Positions 9,998 through 20,335 are shown, counted from the stretch's first letter. The stretch is DNA of 39,902 nucleotides from an uncultured Rhodospirillales bacterium (GCA_903856295.1 CAIOBP010000103.1:1-39902); one strand, 5' to 3'. Translations and numbers: made by a program. Notes: generated by a model not told the origin, from the sequence alone.

Positions 9998-10288
9998 CTA
10001 CGTCTCGATAATGCCCATGACGTCGGATTCCTTCATGACCAGGAACTCTTCGCCATCGATCTTGACCTCGGTCCCCGACCACTTGCCGAAAAGAATGCGG
10101 TCGCCGGCCTTGACGTCGAGGGCGATGACCTTGCCGCTCTCGTCCCGGGCGCCGGGGCCGACGGCGATGATCTCGCCCTCCTGGGGCTTCTCCTTGGCCG
10201 TGTCGGGGATCAGGATTCCCCCCTTGGTCTTCTGCTCGGATTCCAGGCGCCTGACCACAACGCGATCGTGCAGGGGACGGAACTTCAT
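9998..10288 (-). CDS. groES: 10-kDa co-chaperonin GroES, 96 aa
   Basis: Lid of the GroEL chamber. The sequence shows the family start [13 protein letters not shown], the mobile loop ([17 protein letters not shown]), the roof loop ([10 protein letters not shown]), and the C-terminal pattern [20 protein letters not shown] and [15 protein letters not shown] at 10288 is chosen over a TTG one codon earlier; GGAGG lies about 9 bases upstream. It is the first gene of the groES-groEL operon, and the CIRCE palindrome starts 46 bases before it, so heat-inducible repression by HrcA is expected. Confidence 0.98.
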   Translation of the reverse strand: MKFRPLHDRVVVRRLESEQKTKGGILIPDTAKEKPQEGEIIAVGPGARDESGKVIALDVKAGDRILFGKWSGTEVKIDGEEFLVMKESDVMGIIET

Positions 10289-10333
10289 CAAAAATGCCTC
10301 CAGTTAAAGTCACGGGACTGCCGCCCGGCGGCA

Positions 10334-10360
10334 TTAGCAGTCTCCCATGTCGAGTGCTAA
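10334..10360 (-). promoter_or_regulatory. CIRCE operator (HrcA binding site) of groES-groEL
   Basis: TTAGCAGTC-N9-GAGTGCTAA matches the CIRCE inverted repeat (TTAGCACTC-N9-GAGTGCTAA) with one mismatch in the left arm. It lies 46 bases upstream of groES. CIRCE is bound by the repressor HrcA, and GroEL activity feeds back on HrcA in characterised species. hrcA itself is not in the window. Confidence 0.93.
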
Positions 10361-10460
10361 CAGGTGGTGTCTCGGCGCCGGGATACAAGGGGGGCGTGAC
10401 ATTCTACACTCAGCGGGCAAGACTCAGCCGGATGGAACAGCGGGGATGGATGGACCGGTG

Positions 10461-11993
10461 TCACGGCATCGCCTCCATCAGGGCGGTCTCGATGGGCATT
10501 TCCATGCCAAGCGGCACGGTCACGGCGAATACGGCTCCGGAGCGGTCGCGGCGGTTGGCGGCGACGATGGTCCCGCCCATCGCCTCGATGAAGCCCCGGC
10601 AGATGGCGAGGCCCAGACCGGTGCCGGCGCGCTGCCGGTCGGTGGCATGGACGCGATAGAACTTATCGAAGACCAGTTGAAGCCGGTCGGCGGGAATCCC
10701 CGGCCCTTCATCGGCGACGGTGAGCAGAATGCCGTCCGCTCCCCGCAGGCCGCGCAGGGTGATCGTGGACCCGGGCGGAGCGTATTTGGCGGCGTTGTCG
10801 AGCAGATTGGCCACCACCTGTTCGAGCAGCATGAAATCCCCCCGGACCATCGGCAGGTCGGCGGGCATGTCGACGTCGACCCGATGCTCGACCAGCGTCC
10901 GCGCCATCCGGTTCAGCGCCGTGCCGACGGCATCGGCGAGATCGACGATTTCCCGCTTGGGCGTCAGCGCCCCGGACTCGATCCGCGTCATGTCGAGCAG
11001 GTTGTTGACGAAGCGGTTCATCCGCTCCGCCTCGTCGCGGATGGTCGAGACCAGACCGGCGCGGCTGGCGGCGTCGAAAGCCTCGGCCTGCCCTTGCAGG
11101 CTGGTCGCCGCTCCCAGGATCGACGACAACGGCGTGCGCAGATCGTGCGACAAGCTGGAGAGCAGCGCGGAACGCAGCTTTTCGGTTTCGGCGAGGATGC
11201 GGGCGCGATCGATGTCGGCCACCAGCACAATTCGCTCGATGGCGACCGCCGCTTGGTCGGCCAAGGCGCCGGCCAGCCTGCGCTCCTGGCTGGTCGGCAG
11301 GGGATCGGCGCGATCGACGGCGATGCCGAGCACCGCCACCGGTCCGCGCTCGGTGCGCATGGGCAGAAACAGCCAGCGGGCGCCGGGCAGGGTTTCCGCG
11401 CCGCGACCGGTTGGCCGGTCGTGCTCCCAGGTCCATTGCGCCGCCGCGAGATCATCCTCGCTGATGTTGTCTTCGGGGGGATAGCCGCACCGGACCGCCA
11501 GCATGTCCCCGGCCGGCATCAGGATAACCACCCGCAAGCCGAGCATCGCCGCCACCTGATGCGCGGTCGCCCACAGCAGGCCGTCCAGATCGCCGATCCC
11601 CGCCAACTTGCTGCTGAACCCTTGAAGGTCGGCCATGGTTCGGGCATGGCGACGGGCGGCGTCGAGGCGATCACGGCTGACCGCGGCGAGATGGCTGGTC
11701 AGCGCCGCCACCAAGCCAAACACCGCCAAGGCCAGCATGTTGGCGGGATCGGCGACGGTGAAGGTATAAAGCGGCGGCAGGAAGAAGAAGTTGTAGGCGG
11801 CGACGCTCAGCAGGCAAGCGTAGAGCGACGGCCATAGGCCGTAAAGGGTGGCACTGCCCAGCACCGCCGGCAGGAAGGCCAGCGAGACATTGGGCACGTC
11901 CATCAGGCTGTCGATGGCGAGGCCCGCGCCCAGGGCCATCGCCACCATCAGGGTGCTGAAGAGGTAGGGCCGGTTATTGCGCAGCGAGATCAT
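10461..11993 (-). CDS. kdpD: KdpD-type sensor histidine kinase lacking the N-terminal KdpD/Usp domains, 510 aa
   Basis: Membrane histidine kinase that matches only the C-terminal part of KdpD. From ATG 11993 it has four close membrane helices of the DUF4118 type (residues 9-105, including [20 protein letters not shown]), a GAF-like domain (about 125-255), the phospho-acceptor box [12 protein letters not shown] (His283) and an ATPase domain with [20 protein letters not shown] and [12 protein letters not shown]. Full KdpD proteins are about 900 residues and begin with the Walker-type KdpD domain and a Usp domain; both are missing. The start overlaps the last 20 bases of kdpC without a ribosome binding site, so translational coupling is likely. 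No kdpE follows: groES regulation begins about 100 bases downstream. Either this is a natural short form or a deletion product. Confidence 0.85.
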   Translation of the reverse strand: MISLRNNRPYLFSTLMVAMALGAGLAIDSLMDVPNVSLAFLPAVLGSATLYGLWPSLYACLLSVAAYNFFFLPPLYTFTVADPANMLALAVFGLVAALTSHLAAVSRDRLDAARRHARTMADLQGFSSKLAGIGDLDGLLWATAHQVAAMLGLRVVILMPAGDMLAVRCGYPPEDNISEDDLAAAQWTWEHDRPTGRGAETLPGARWLFLPMRTERGPVAVLGIAVDRADPLPTSQERRLAGALADQAAVAIERIVLVADIDRARILAETEKLRSALLSSLSHDLRTPLSSILGAATSLQGQAEAFDAASRAGLVSTIRDEAERMNRFVNNLLDMTRIESGALTPKREIVDLADAVGTALNRMARTLVEHRVDVDMPADLPMVRGDFMLLEQVVANLLDNAAKYAPPGSTITLRGLRGADGILLTVADEGPGIPADRLQLVFDKFYRVHATDRQRAGTGLGLAICRGFIEAMGGTIVAANRRDRSGAVFAVTVPLGMEMPIETALMEAMP

Positions 11994-12576
11994 CCAGAGC
12001 CAGATTGAGGAGCAGCACGTTGACGGCCGGTTCACCGATCAGCCCGGCCAGCCGGCCTTTGGTGTGAGTGGAGACCAGAGCCCGCAGCCGATCCTCCGGA
12101 ATATGGCGCGCCTTGGCCACCCGTGCCACCTGATAGTCGGCGGCGGCCGGGCTGATGTCGGGATCGAGGCCGCTGGCCGAACTTGTGACCAGATCCGCCG
12201 GCACCGGACCAGAGTGCTCTTTTTGCAAAGCCGCGACGTCGGCCTTGACCCGGTCGGCCAGCGCCTGACTGGTCGGGCCGAGGTTGGAGCCGCCGGAGTT
12301 GGCGGCGTTGTAGGGCGCCGGCACGGTCTTGGTGGCGTCGGCGGGATCGGTGTCGGTGGTCGCCGAGGGCCGGCCGTGGAAGTATTTGTCGGCGGTAAAG
12401 GGCTGGCCGATCAGGGCCGAGCCGAGCACGGTGCCGTTCTTGACGATCAGGCTGCCGCCGGCCTGAGCCGGAAACAGCGCCCGGGCGAGGCCGGTGATGC
12501 CCAGCGGATAGGCCAGACCGCAGAGCACGGTGAAGGCCAGGGTCAGGACGATGGCGGGGCGGAGATGTTTTAGCAT
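11974..12576 (-). CDS. kdpC: Potassium-transporting ATPase subunit KdpC, 200 aa
   Basis: Small membrane-anchored subunit that increases ATP affinity of the KdpFABC potassium pump. One N-terminal membrane helix (residues 7-32) is followed by a soluble periplasmic domain with family signatures [47 protein letters not shown] and the terminal [11 protein letters not shown]. The length is normal for the family. AAGGAG lies 8 bases before ATG 12576. It is 24 bases after kdpB and overlaps the start of the kdpD-like gene by 20 bases. Confidence 0.97.
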   Translation of the reverse strand: MLKHLRPAIVLTLAFTVLCGLAYPLGITGLARALFPAQAGGSLIVKNGTVLGSALIGQPFTADKYFHGRPSATTDTDPADATKTVPAPYNAANSGGSNLGPTSQALADRVKADVAALQKEHSGPVPADLVTSSASGLDPDISPAAADYQVARVAKARHIPEDRLRALVSTHTKGRLAGLIGEPAVNVLLLNLALDDLAAQ

Positions 12577-12600
12577 GGGGTGTACTCCTTCGCGATCCGC

Positions 12601-14673
12601 TCAGGCCAAGCCAAGCGCGGTGACGAGAAGATCGATCGCCTTGATGCCCAGAAACGGCACCACCACGCCGCCGATGCCGTAGACCAGCAGATTGCGGGTC
12701 AGCAGTTGGGCGGCGGGACGGGCGCGGTAGGCGACGCCCTTGAGCGCCAGCGGGATCAGGAAGACGATGATCAGGGCATTGAAGATGATCGCCGAGAGGA
12801 TGGCGCTTTGCGGGCTGGCCAGCCCCATGACATTCAGCACGCCGAGGGCCGGATAGACCGCCGCGAACATCGCCGGGATGATCGCGAAATACTTCGCGAC
12901 GTCGTTGGCGATCGAGAAGGTGGTCAGGGCGCCCCGGGTCATCAGCAATTGTTTGCCGATGGCCACGATCTCGATCAGCTTGGTCGGGTTGCTGTCGAGA
13001 TCGACCATGTTGCCCGCTTCCCGCGCCGCCACCGTGCCCGAATTCATGGCCACCCCGACGTCGGCTTGCGCCAGGGCCGGCGCGTCGTTGGTGCCGTCGC
13101 CGCACATGGCCACCAGCTTGCCGCCCGCCTGTTCCTGGCGGATCAGCCTGAGCTTGTCCTCGGGAGTGGCCTGGGCCAGGAAGTCATCGACCCCGGCTTC
13201 GGCGGCGATGGCGGCGGCGGTCAGCGGGTTGTCGCCGGTGATCATCACCGTCCGGATGCCCATTTGGCGCAGTTCGGCGAAGCGCTCGCGGATGCCGCCC
13301 TTGACCACGTCTTTCAGGTGGATGACGCCGAGCAGCTTGCCGTTCTTGGCCACCGCGAGCGGCGTGCCCCCGGACCCGGCGATACTCTCGACCGCCTGAT
13401 CCAACTCGCGCGAGCGGGCGGCGAGACCGGCCCCCCTCTGGCGTCCGACATACTCGACGACACTCTCCACCGCGCCCTTGCGGATTTCACCGTCGGGCAG
13501 ATCGACGCCGCTCATCCGGGTCTGGGCGGTGAAGGGCACGGCGTGGGCGGTCTCGAAGGCCGGGTGAATCTCGCGCATGCCGTATTTCTCGCGTCCGAGG
13601 GCGACGATCGAGCGACCTTCCGGGGTCTCGTCGGCCAGCGAAGCCAGATAGGCGGCTTCGGCCAGATCGTGCTCGCTGGTGCCGTCGACCGGAATGAAAC
13701 CGGTGGCGACGCGATTGCCCAAGGTGATGGTGCCGGTCTTGTCGAGCAGCAGAGTATCGACGTCGCCCGCCGCCTCCACCGCCCGGCCCGACATGGCCAG
13801 GACGTTGAAGCGCACCAACCGGTCCATGCCGGCGATGCCGATCGCGGAGAGCAGCGCGCCGATGGTGGTCGGGATCAGAGTGACGAACAGCGCCACCAAG
13901 ACCACCACCGGCACGGCGCCACCGGCATAGGCGATGAAACCGGGAATGCTGACCGTGGCCATGATGAAGATCAGGGACATGCCGGCGAGCAGGATGTTGA
14001 GGGCGATCTCGTTGGGCGTCTTCTGGCGTTCGGCGCCCTCGATCAGCGCGATCATGCGGTCGAGAAAGCTGGAGCCGCGCCCGGCGGTGACCCGGACCTT
14101 GATCCAGTCCGACAGCACCAGGGTGCCGCCGGTCACCGCCGAACGGTCGCCGCCGCTCTCGCGGATCACCGGCGCGGACTCGCCGGTGATCGCGCTTTCA
14201 TTGACCGAGGCGATGCCCTCGACCACCTCGCCATCCCCGGGAATGGTGTCGCCGGCTTCGACCAGCACGACATCGTCGACCTGAAGCTCGAGAGCGCTGA
14301 CCTCCTCGTAGCGCCGGCCCTTGGGGTCGGTCAGCCGCTTGGCCGTGGTCTCGGTGCGCGAACGGCGGAGGTAAGCGGCCTGGGCCTTGCCCCTGCCCTC
14401 GGCCACCGCTTCGGCAAAGGTCGCGAACAGCACGGTGACCCACAGCCACAGTCCGATCTGGCCGGTAAACAGCAGGTTGCCGGCGTGGGCGAAAACGTCG
14501 CGCACGAACAGCGCGCTGACCAGCACCGCCACCACCGCCACGGCGAACATCACCGGATTGCGGATCAAGTGGCTTGGGGCGAGCTTGCGAAAAGCCTCGG
14601 GAATCGCCGGCCCGAGAATCGCCGGATTGAACATTGAAGCGGGCATCGAGGTGGGAGCGTGATGGGAGGTCAT
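12601..14673 (-). CDS. kdpB: Potassium-transporting P-type ATPase subunit KdpB, 690 aa
   Basis: Catalytic subunit of the high-affinity potassium pump, in the inner membrane. It carries the actuator motif ITGES (about 163-167), the phosphorylation site DKTGT (Asp311), TGDNPLTA and the hinge [10 protein letters not shown], plus the expected membrane helices, including [17 protein letters not shown] at 14673 ([10 protein letters not shown]) is chosen since it gives the usual length of about 680-690 residues; a longer reading overlaps kdpA and is arginine-rich. It starts 11 bases after kdpA, with only a weak ribosome binding site, so coupling to kdpA is likely. Confidence 0.98.
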   Translation of the reverse strand: MTSHHAPTSMPASMFNPAILGPAIPEAFRKLAPSHLIRNPVMFAVAVVAVLVSALFVRDVFAHAGNLLFTGQIGLWLWVTVLFATFAEAVAEGRGKAQAAYLRRSRTETTAKRLTDPKGRRYEEVSALELQVDDVVLVEAGDTIPGDGEVVEGIASVNESAITGESAPVIRESGGDRSAVTGGTLVLSDWIKVRVTAGRGSSFLDRMIALIEGAERQKTPNEIALNILLAGMSLIFIMATVSIPGFIAYAGGAVPVVVLVALFVTLIPTTIGALLSAIGIAGMDRLVRFNVLAMSGRAVEAAGDVDTLLLDKTGTITLGNRVATGFIPVDGTSEHDLAEAAYLASLADETPEGRSIVALGREKYGMREIHPAFETAHAVPFTAQTRMSGVDLPDGEIRKGAVESVVEYVGRQRGAGLAARSRELDQAVESIAGSGGTPLAVAKNGKLLGVIHLKDVVKGGIRERFAELRQMGIRTVMITGDNPLTAAAIAAEAGVDDFLAQATPEDKLRLIRQEQAGGKLVAMCGDGTNDAPALAQADVGVAMNSGTVAAREAGNMVDLDSNPTKLIEIVAIGKQLLMTRGALTTFSIANDVAKYFAIIPAMFAAVYPALGVLNVMGLASPQSAILSAIIFNALIIVFLIPLALKGVAYRARPAAQLLTRNLLVYGIGGVVVPFLGIKAIDLLVTALGLA

Positions 14674-14684
14674 GACATCACCGA

Positions 14685-16394
14685 TCAATAGAGGGCGCCG
14701 GTCTGCATCAGCAGATGCTCGACCACGGGGCCGACCGAGAGCGCGGGGAAATAGGTGAGACCGCCGACGATCAGGATGGTGCCGATCAACAGCAGCACGA
14801 ACAGCGGCCCGGTGGTCGGAAAGGTGCCGAGCGAGGGCGGCAGCCGCTTCTTGGCGGCCAGCGAGCCCGCCACCGCCATCATCGGCACGATCATCGCGAA
14901 ACGGCCGATGAACATGGTCACGGCGCCGGTCAGGTTGTACCAAAGACTATTGCCGCTCAGGCCGGCGAAGGCGCTGCCGTTGTTGGCCGACATCGAGGTG
15001 TAGGCGTAGAATATCTCGGAAAAGCCGTGGGGGCCGGCGTTGGCCACCCCTGCCACTCCGGCCGGAATCGCCACCGCGATCGCGGTGAAGCCGAGAGTGA
15101 CCAGCGGCAGGCACAGCAGCGCCAGCATGGTCATCTTGACTTCTTTGGCCTCCAGCTTCTTGCCGACATATTCCGGCGTCCGCCCGACCATCAGGCCGGC
15201 GACGAACATGGCGACGATCACGAACAGCAGCATGCCATAGAGCCCGGCGCCGACGCCGCCGAAGATGATCTCGCCCAGCAGCATGTTGACCATCGGCACC
15301 AGACCGCCGAGCGGGGTCAGGCTGTCATGCATGGCGTTGACGGCACCGCACGAGGCATCGGTGGTGACGGTGGCGAACAGGGCGGAATTGGCGATGCCGA
15401 AGCGCACCTCCTTGCCCTCCATATTGCCACCGGCCGGATCGAGCCCGAGCGCGCTCAGCGCCGGCGTGCCCGCCGCCTCGGCCCAATAGCAGACCGCGGT
15501 TCCGGCCAGGAATAGCAGGCCCATGGCGGCGAAGATCGCCCAGCCCTGGCGCTCGTCGCCAACCATGCGGCCGAACAGGTTGGTCAGGCCGGCCCCGAGC
15601 AGGAAGATCAGCACCATTTGCACCAGATTGCTGAGCGCGGTCGGGTTTTCGAACGGGTGGGCCGAGTTGGCGTTGAAGAAGCCGCCGCCATTGGTGCCCA
15701 GCATCTTGATCGCCAGTTGCGAGGCCACCGGCCCCTGGGCGATCACCTGCCTGGCGCCTTCCAGCGTCGTCGCTTCGGTGTAGGCGCCGAGAGTCTGGGG
15801 CACGCCCTGCCAGACGAACAGCAGCGCACAGAGGATGCTGACCGGCAGCAGCAGGTAGAGAGTGCAGCGCACCAGATCGACCCAGAAATTGCCGACCGTC
15901 TTGCTGCTCCGGCGCGCGAAGCCGCGCACCAGCGCCACCGCCAGCGCGATGCCGGTGGCCGCCGAGGCGAAGTTGTGCACGGTCAGCCCGGCCATCTGGG
16001 TGAAATCGGAGAGCGTGCTTTCGCCGCCGTAATTCTGCCAGTTGGTGTTGGTGGTGAAGCTGATCGCGGTGTTGAGGGCCAGATCCGGCGCCATCGCCGT
16101 CATGCCCTGGGGGTTGAAGGGCAGCAGGCCCTGAAGGCGCAACAGCGCATAGAGGCTGGCGAAACAGGCGAGATTGAACACCAGCATGGCGATGGTGTAG
16201 GTCAGCCAATGCTGCTCGGCCCGCTCGTCGACGCCGGCCAGCCGATAGAAACCGAGCTCCAGCGGACGCAAGACCGGCGACATGAAGGTGCGCCCGCCCG
16301 AGAACAGGTGGGTCATGAAACCGCCCACCGGCCGGGTCAGCAGCACCACGATCACGCTGAACAGCGCGATCTGGAACCATCCATTGAGGGTCAT
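14685..16394 (-). CDS. kdpA: Potassium-transporting ATPase channel subunit KdpA, 569 aa
   Basis: Potassium-selective channel-like subunit of KdpFABC. About ten membrane helices are visible, with the selectivity-loop signatures [34 protein letters not shown] and later [14 protein letters not shown], typical of the superfamily of K+ transporters. The start ATG at 16394 shares a base with the kdpF stop, so both are translated together. Length is normal. It is transcribed from the promoter region at about 16575-16700 shared with the divergent hybrid kinase. Confidence 0.98.
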   Translation of the reverse strand: MTLNGWFQIALFSVIVVLLTRPVGGFMTHLFSGGRTFMSPVLRPLELGFYRLAGVDERAEQHWLTYTIAMLVFNLACFASLYALLRLQGLLPFNPQGMTAMAPDLALNTAISFTTNTNWQNYGGESTLSDFTQMAGLTVHNFASAATGIALAVALVRGFARRSSKTVGNFWVDLVRCTLYLLLPVSILCALLFVWQGVPQTLGAYTEATTLEGARQVIAQGPVASQLAIKMLGTNGGGFFNANSAHPFENPTALSNLVQMVLIFLLGAGLTNLFGRMVGDERQGWAIFAAMGLLFLAGTAVCYWAEAAGTPALSALGLDPAGGNMEGKEVRFGIANSALFATVTTDASCGAVNAMHDSLTPLGGLVPMVNMLLGEIIFGGVGAGLYGMLLFVIVAMFVAGLMVGRTPEYVGKKLEAKEVKMTMLALLCLPLVTLGFTAIAVAIPAGVAGVANAGPHGFSEIFYAYTSMSANNGSAFAGLSGNSLWYNLTGAVTMFIGRFAMIVPMMAVAGSLAAKKRLPPSLGTFPTTGPLFVLLLIGTILIVGGLTYFPALSVGPVVEHLLMQTGALY

Positions 16395-16483
16395 CAGAAT
16401 TTCTCCGGCCGGACCAGGGCGTAGACGAGGTAGCCGAACAGCAGCGCCGCCACCAGACTACCGAGGATGAGATCGAGACTCAT
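16394..16483 (-). CDS. kdpF: Potassium-transporting ATPase accessory peptide KdpF, 29 aa
   Basis: A short hydrophobic peptide starting [20 protein letters not shown] and ending YALVRPEKF, which matches the KdpF pattern of one membrane helix followed by Y-x-L-(V/L)-xPE-x-F. KdpF stabilises the KdpABC complex in the membrane. Its TGA overlaps the ATG of kdpA by one base. Confidence 0.93.
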   Translation of the reverse strand: MSLDLILGSLVAALLFGYLVYALVRPEKF

Positions 16484-16490
16484 GGCGCCC

Positions 16491-16574
16491 TCACAATCGG
16501 TCGCAGACCGCGGTGTAGACGATCATCAGGCCAAACAGCCCGATCCCTCCGACCACCAGGACAAGGTCAAACAT
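16491..16574 (-). CDS. 27-aa membrane peptide at the head of the kdp operon
   Basis: ATG at 16574 is preceded by TTGGAGC at good spacing. The peptide starts MFDLVLVVGGIGLFGLMIVY and ends TAVCDRL: one membrane helix and then Y-x-x-x-C-(D/E)-R-L. I recall similar short proteins with a C-terminal (A/V)C-(D/E)-R-L tail in front of kdpF in other proteobacteria, where they are usually left unannotated; this is from memory and should be checked. It lies 7 bases before kdpF and is clearly the first gene of the operon. A role as another small pump subunit or regulator is plausible but unproven. Confidence 0.75.
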   Translation of the reverse strand: MFDLVLVVGGIGLFGLMIVYTAVCDRL

Positions 16575-16948
16575 GGGATGCTCCAAGGTTGCTGGCGGCT
16601 GGCAGGCAAAGACCACCGCCCGACCCGGATTGGAGCACCTCCGCCCATTAAAATTCGAGAGCAAGACCAGGGGGATGGCATTAAAAAAATATAAAAGCCG
16701 GCGCCGCCGGGACCTCCGAACCGGACCTCGGAACCGGACACCGGCCGGGACCCGGCTTCTCCGGTGCGGCGCGGGCCGCCGGATAATCCGGAGTGCGGGA
16801 TCGTTCTTTATACGTAAGAGGCGTTGACGTGGCTCACGGCCGGGAGCACCCTCCCTACCGGGCGGTTGAAGTTGTCTTTCGGTTATATCGGCGTGGTGGC
16901 GTGGTGGCTGGAGCATCTCAGGGCAAGGGATTGTGCTGTTGCTGGTGG
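16575..16948. other. Divergent regulatory region between kdp and the hybrid kinase gene
   Basis: It contains the T-tract at 16677-16696 and, at about 16698-16790, a very GC-rich block with repeated GAACCGGAC units and short inverted repeats around CCGG. From 16793 an open frame continues into the kinase gene, but its first 52 codons (rich in Arg, Gly and Cys) are not convincing protein. The kinase start is therefore placed at 16949. Confidence 0.5.
16677..16696 (-). promoter_or_regulatory. Putative KdpE-type T-tract upstream of the kdp operon
   Basis: The minus strand reads TTTATATTTTTTTAATGCC about 100 bases before the first kdp ORF. From memory, the Escherichia coli KdpE site contains TTTATACTTTTTTTACA, which matches closely. 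An A/T run like this is unusual in the GC-rich surroundings. No kdpE lies in the window, so the regulator would have to be encoded elsewhere. No clear -35/-10 pair was found next to it. Confidence 0.45.
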
Positions 16949-19900
16949 ATGAGGTTTGCCATCGTTGCCGGCGCGCTGTCCGCCACACTCGGAACGCTGG
17001 TTCTGGCGGGCTGGCTGCTTGAGGTACCGGCGCTGGTGAGGGTTCTGCCCGGCTTTATCGCCATGCAGCCCAACACCGCGATCAGCTTCATCGCCTGCGG
17101 CTTGGCATTGGTCACGGCCCTGCTCGACTGGCGGGCGGGTGGGTTGGTGGCGCTGGTGGCCGGCGGCTTCGGGTTCGCCACCCTGGCCCAGGCGATCCTC
17201 GGCCGCGATATCGGCGTCGACCGCCTGATCATCGAGCCCTTCATGGTCGAAGCGACCAGCTTTCCCGGCCGCATGGCGCCCAACACCGCCTTGAGTTTTG
17301 TGCTGATGTGTCTGGCGCTGGTGTCGGATACCAGCCTGATCCACCGCAAACACACGCCGGCCGTGATCGGCGCGCTGGGCGCGACGGCCGCCGGTTTGGG
17401 CATCGCCGCGCTGGCCGGATACTTCATGTTTCTCGGCCCGGACAGCGGCTGGCGGGGCGCGGTGCGCATGGCCCCCAACACGGCGGCCGGAATCATCATT
17501 CTCGGCGCCGGCATTCTCTGTCTTGGCCGGCTGCGCGACCGGTCGGTGGAGTGCGACACCCTTCCCCAGTGGATGCCGGCGATGGTCGGTGTCGGCACCA
17601 TGACGGTCACGATCATCATCTGGCAATTGCTCGACTATCAGGACTCGCTGCTGAGAGGGCTGGGTCATCACGACACCTTCGCCAGCTTCTCCGATGAAAT
17701 CACCCTGGCTTACGGCTCGATGCTGTCGCTGGCGCTGTTCCTGATTTTGCGCGACAGCCGCCGGCGGGTCGCGGTCGAGGCCGCTTTGGTTCTGGCCCTG
17801 GCCAAAGCCTCCGCCGCCTATCAGGCCCAGACCGAAGCGACGGAAGCCCTGCGCAAGAGCGAGGATCGCTACCGGGGACTGATCGAAACCCAGGTCGATA
17901 TGGTGCTGCGCCTCGGTCTTGACGGGACTTTCACCTATGGCAACGAGACCACGAGCCGGGTTTTCGGCATCGCGCGCGAGGCGCTGAGCGGCCGGAGCTG
18001 GCGCGATTTCGTCAACCCCGAGGATCAGGCCGAGACCGCGACGCAAATCGCCGCCAGCCTCTCGCGTCCCTATCCCCGCGTCCAGGTCGAGAACCGGATC
18101 CGCACGGTGAGTGGCGAGCGGTGGTACGCCTGGGAAGGCGCGGCGGTGACCAATGACGACGGCACCAGACTGGAAGTTCAGGCCGTCGGCCGGGACATCA
18201 CCCAGCAAAGGCACGACGAGCAGCGGATTCTGGAACTTCTCGACTTCAATAACAAAGTCATTACCGAATGTCCGGTCGGAGTTCTCGTCTTCCGCGCCTC
18301 CGGTTCGTGCGTTCTGGCCAATGATGCCGCGTCGATCATGGTCGGGGGCACGGTCGAGGCCCTGCTCGCCCAGAATTTCTTCAATCTGGACTCCTGGAAA
18401 AAGGCCGGACTGCTCGACGCCGCGCTGGAAGCGCTTGAGGGAAAAGCCGTCGCCCACCGGAATGTATATTTCGTCACGAGCTTCGGACGGACATTCTGGG
18501 CCGATTATTATTTTGTCCCGCTGACACGATCCGGCGAACCCCACCTGCTTCTGATCATCAACGACGTCACGGCGTGGCGCAAAGCCGAAGACTCGCTGAT
18601 CGCGGCCAAGCAGCGGGCCGAGGCCGCCGACCGCGCCAAGAGTGAATTCCTGGCCAATATGAGCCACGAGATCCGGACGCCGATGAACGCGATCATCGGG
18701 CTCTCTCAACTGGTTCTGCAAACGGATTTGACCGAGCACCAGAGGAACTATGTCGAGAAGGTCCTGGTCTCCGGGCGTTCGCTCTTAGGCATCCTGAACG
18801 ATATTCTTGATTTCTCCAAGGTCGAGGCCGGACGGCTGGAGCTTGAAAGCCGCGAGCTGAACATTGACACCCTGACCATCGATCTGGCCACCGTCACCTC
18901 GATCAATGCCCGGGAGAAGAATATCGAGGTGCTGTTTTCCGTGGCCCCCGATGTGCCGCGCCGGGTCATCGGCGATGCCCTGCGCTTGCAGCAGGTGTTG
19001 ATCAATCTGCTCGGCAACGCGATCAAATTCACCCAGACCGGTGAAGTCGTGCTGTCGATCCGCTGCTGCGAACAGACTTCGGAGCGCATCGTTCTCGAGT
19101 TCTCGGTGCGCGACACCGGTATCGGCATTCCGCCCGAGCAGCTCGGCCGGCTGTTCAAGCCCTTCAGTCAGGGCGACACCACCACCACCCGCCGCTTCGG
19201 CGGTACCGGGCTGGGTCTGGTGATCAGCAACCGGCTGGTGGCGATGATGGGCGGGGAGATCGGCGTCAGCAGCATTCCCGGCAGCGGCAGCACCTTCCGT
19301 TTCACCGCCGTTTTCGGCGTTTCCAGCGCTCCGATTTGCCGGCCCGAGCCGCTCCAGCCGGCGATCGCGGAGCTTTCGGTGCTGGTGGTCGACGACAACC
19401 CGACGGCGCGGACGATTCTCTCCGAAACCGCCAGTTCGATCGGCTGGAAGGGCGTGGCGGTCGCCTCGGGAAACGAGGCGGTCAGCCTGTTCGCGGAGGC
19501 CGAGGAGATATCTCCGGCCGAGATCGTGCTCATGGACTGGCACATGCCCGACATGGACGGTCTGGAGGCCTGCCGCAAAATCCGCGAAACCAGCTCCCAC
19601 CGGCCGCCGATGATCATCATGGTCAGCGCCTATGGCCGCGACATCATGGTCCGGCGCTCGCGGGAACTGGGGATCGAGCCCGACGCCTATCTCGAAAAGC
19701 CGGTGACCGCCTCGAGCCTGCTCGACACCGTGACCACGGTCTACGCCACCAGATCCGGCACCATCGGGGAGGCTGAACCACCGCCATTTGCGCCCCCCGC
19801 CCTGTCGGCGCACCGTCTGTCGGGCATCCGGGTACTGCTGGCCGAGGATAACGTCATCAACCAGATGGTCGCCGGCAACATCCTCACCAACCTTGGCGCC

Positions 19901-20233
19901 AGTGTCGAGATCGCGAACAACGGCCGGGAAGCGGTCCGCTGCTTCGAATCCCCCGACGTCACCTTCGATATCATCTTGATGGATATCCAGATGCCCGAAA
20001 TGGACGGCCACGAGGCGACGCGGCTGATTCGCCGCACCCCGCGCGGCCGGAGCATCCCGATCATCGCCATCACCGCCGACGCCATGGAGTCCGACCGCGA
20101 CAAGTGCCTCACGGCCGGCATGAACGACTACATCGCCAAGCCCTTTGAACTCCGGCAGGTCAGCGAGGTGGTGGCGCGCTGGGTCGGGCGGGAGCCGATC
20201 GCGCCCGCCCCGCCCGCCCCGCCCGACCAATAA
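16949..20233 (+). CDS. Hybrid sensor histidine kinase with repeated membrane sensor, two PAS and two receiver domains, 1094 aa
   Basis: Inner-membrane hybrid kinase. The N-terminal 270 residues are a polytopic membrane domain containing three copies of M-(Q/A)-PNTA at residues 39-44, 109-114 and 174-179, each leading into a membrane helix. Next come PAS domains at about 303-420 and 425-545, HisKA with [18 protein letters not shown] (His573), an ATPase domain with NLLGNAIKFT, DTGIGIP and [13 protein letters not shown], then receivers at about 322-440 residues from the C-terminal end and at the very C-terminus. The first carries VLMDWHMPDMDG and the second ILMDIQMPEMDG. No Hpt domain is present, so phosphate must leave through a separate Hpt protein; the REC-Hpt protein at 31173-32387 is one candidate. 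ATG 16949 begins the convincing protein. The gene is divergent from kdp. Confidence 0.9.
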   Translation: MRFAIVAGALSATLGTLVLAGWLLEVPALVRVLPGFIAMQPNTAISFIACGLALVTALLDWRAGGLVALVAGGFGFATLAQAILGRDIGVDRLIIEPFMVEATSFPGRMAPNTALSFVLMCLALVSDTSLIHRKHTPAVIGALGATAAGLGIAALAGYFMFLGPDSGWRGAVRMAPNTAAGIIILGAGILCLGRLRDRSVECDTLPQWMPAMVGVGTMTVTIIIWQLLDYQDSLLRGLGHHDTFASFSDEITLAYGSMLSLALFLILRDSRRRVAVEAALVLALAKASAAYQAQTEATEALRKSEDRYRGLIETQVDMVLRLGLDGTFTYGNETTSRVFGIAREALSGRSWRDFVNPEDQAETATQIAASLSRPYPRVQVENRIRTVSGERWYAWEGAAVTNDDGTRLEVQAVGRDITQQRHDEQRILELLDFNNKVITECPVGVLVFRASGSCVLANDAASIMVGGTVEALLAQNFFNLDSWKKAGLLDAALEALEGKAVAHRNVYFVTSFGRTFWADYYFVPLTRSGEPHLLLIINDVTAWRKAEDSLIAAKQRAEAADRAKSEFLANMSHEIRTPMNAIIGLSQLVLQTDLTEHQRNYVEKVLVSGRSLLGILNDILDFSKVEAGRLELESRELNIDTLTIDLATVTSINAREKNIEVLFSVAPDVPRRVIGDALRLQQVLINLLGNAIKFTQTGEVVLSIRCCEQTSERIVLEFSVRDTGIGIPPEQLGRLFKPFSQGDTTTTRRFGGTGLGLVISNRLVAMMGGEIGVSSIPGSGSTFRFTAVFGVSSAPICRPEPLQPAIAELSVLVVDDNPTARTILSETASSIGWKGVAVASGNEAVSLFAEAEEISPAEIVLMDWHMPDMDGLEACRKIRETSSHRPPMIIMVSAYGRDIMVRRSRELGIEPDAYLEKPVTASSLLDTVTTVYATRSGTIGEAEPPPFAPPALSAHRLSGIRVLLAEDNVINQMVAGNILTNLGASVEIANNGREAVRCFESPDVTFDIILMDIQMPEMDGHEATRLIRRTPRGRSIPIIAITADAMESDRDKCLTAGMNDYIAKPFELRQVSEVVARWVGREPIAPAPPAPPDQ

Positions 20234-20335
20234 TTCTTCACCGCATCCGCTTGCGGTGAGGTAGACTTGCTGGCTTGGTTTCCGGTTTAGCCGTTGGCAC
20301 GCCCTCGCGGTTTGCGTCAAAAACGGGCTGAAAAC

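Noticed and set aside
12580-14637. 685-codon open frame on the plus strand opposite kdpB
   Set aside because: Antisense shadow of kdpB, with no recognisable domains and very biased residues.
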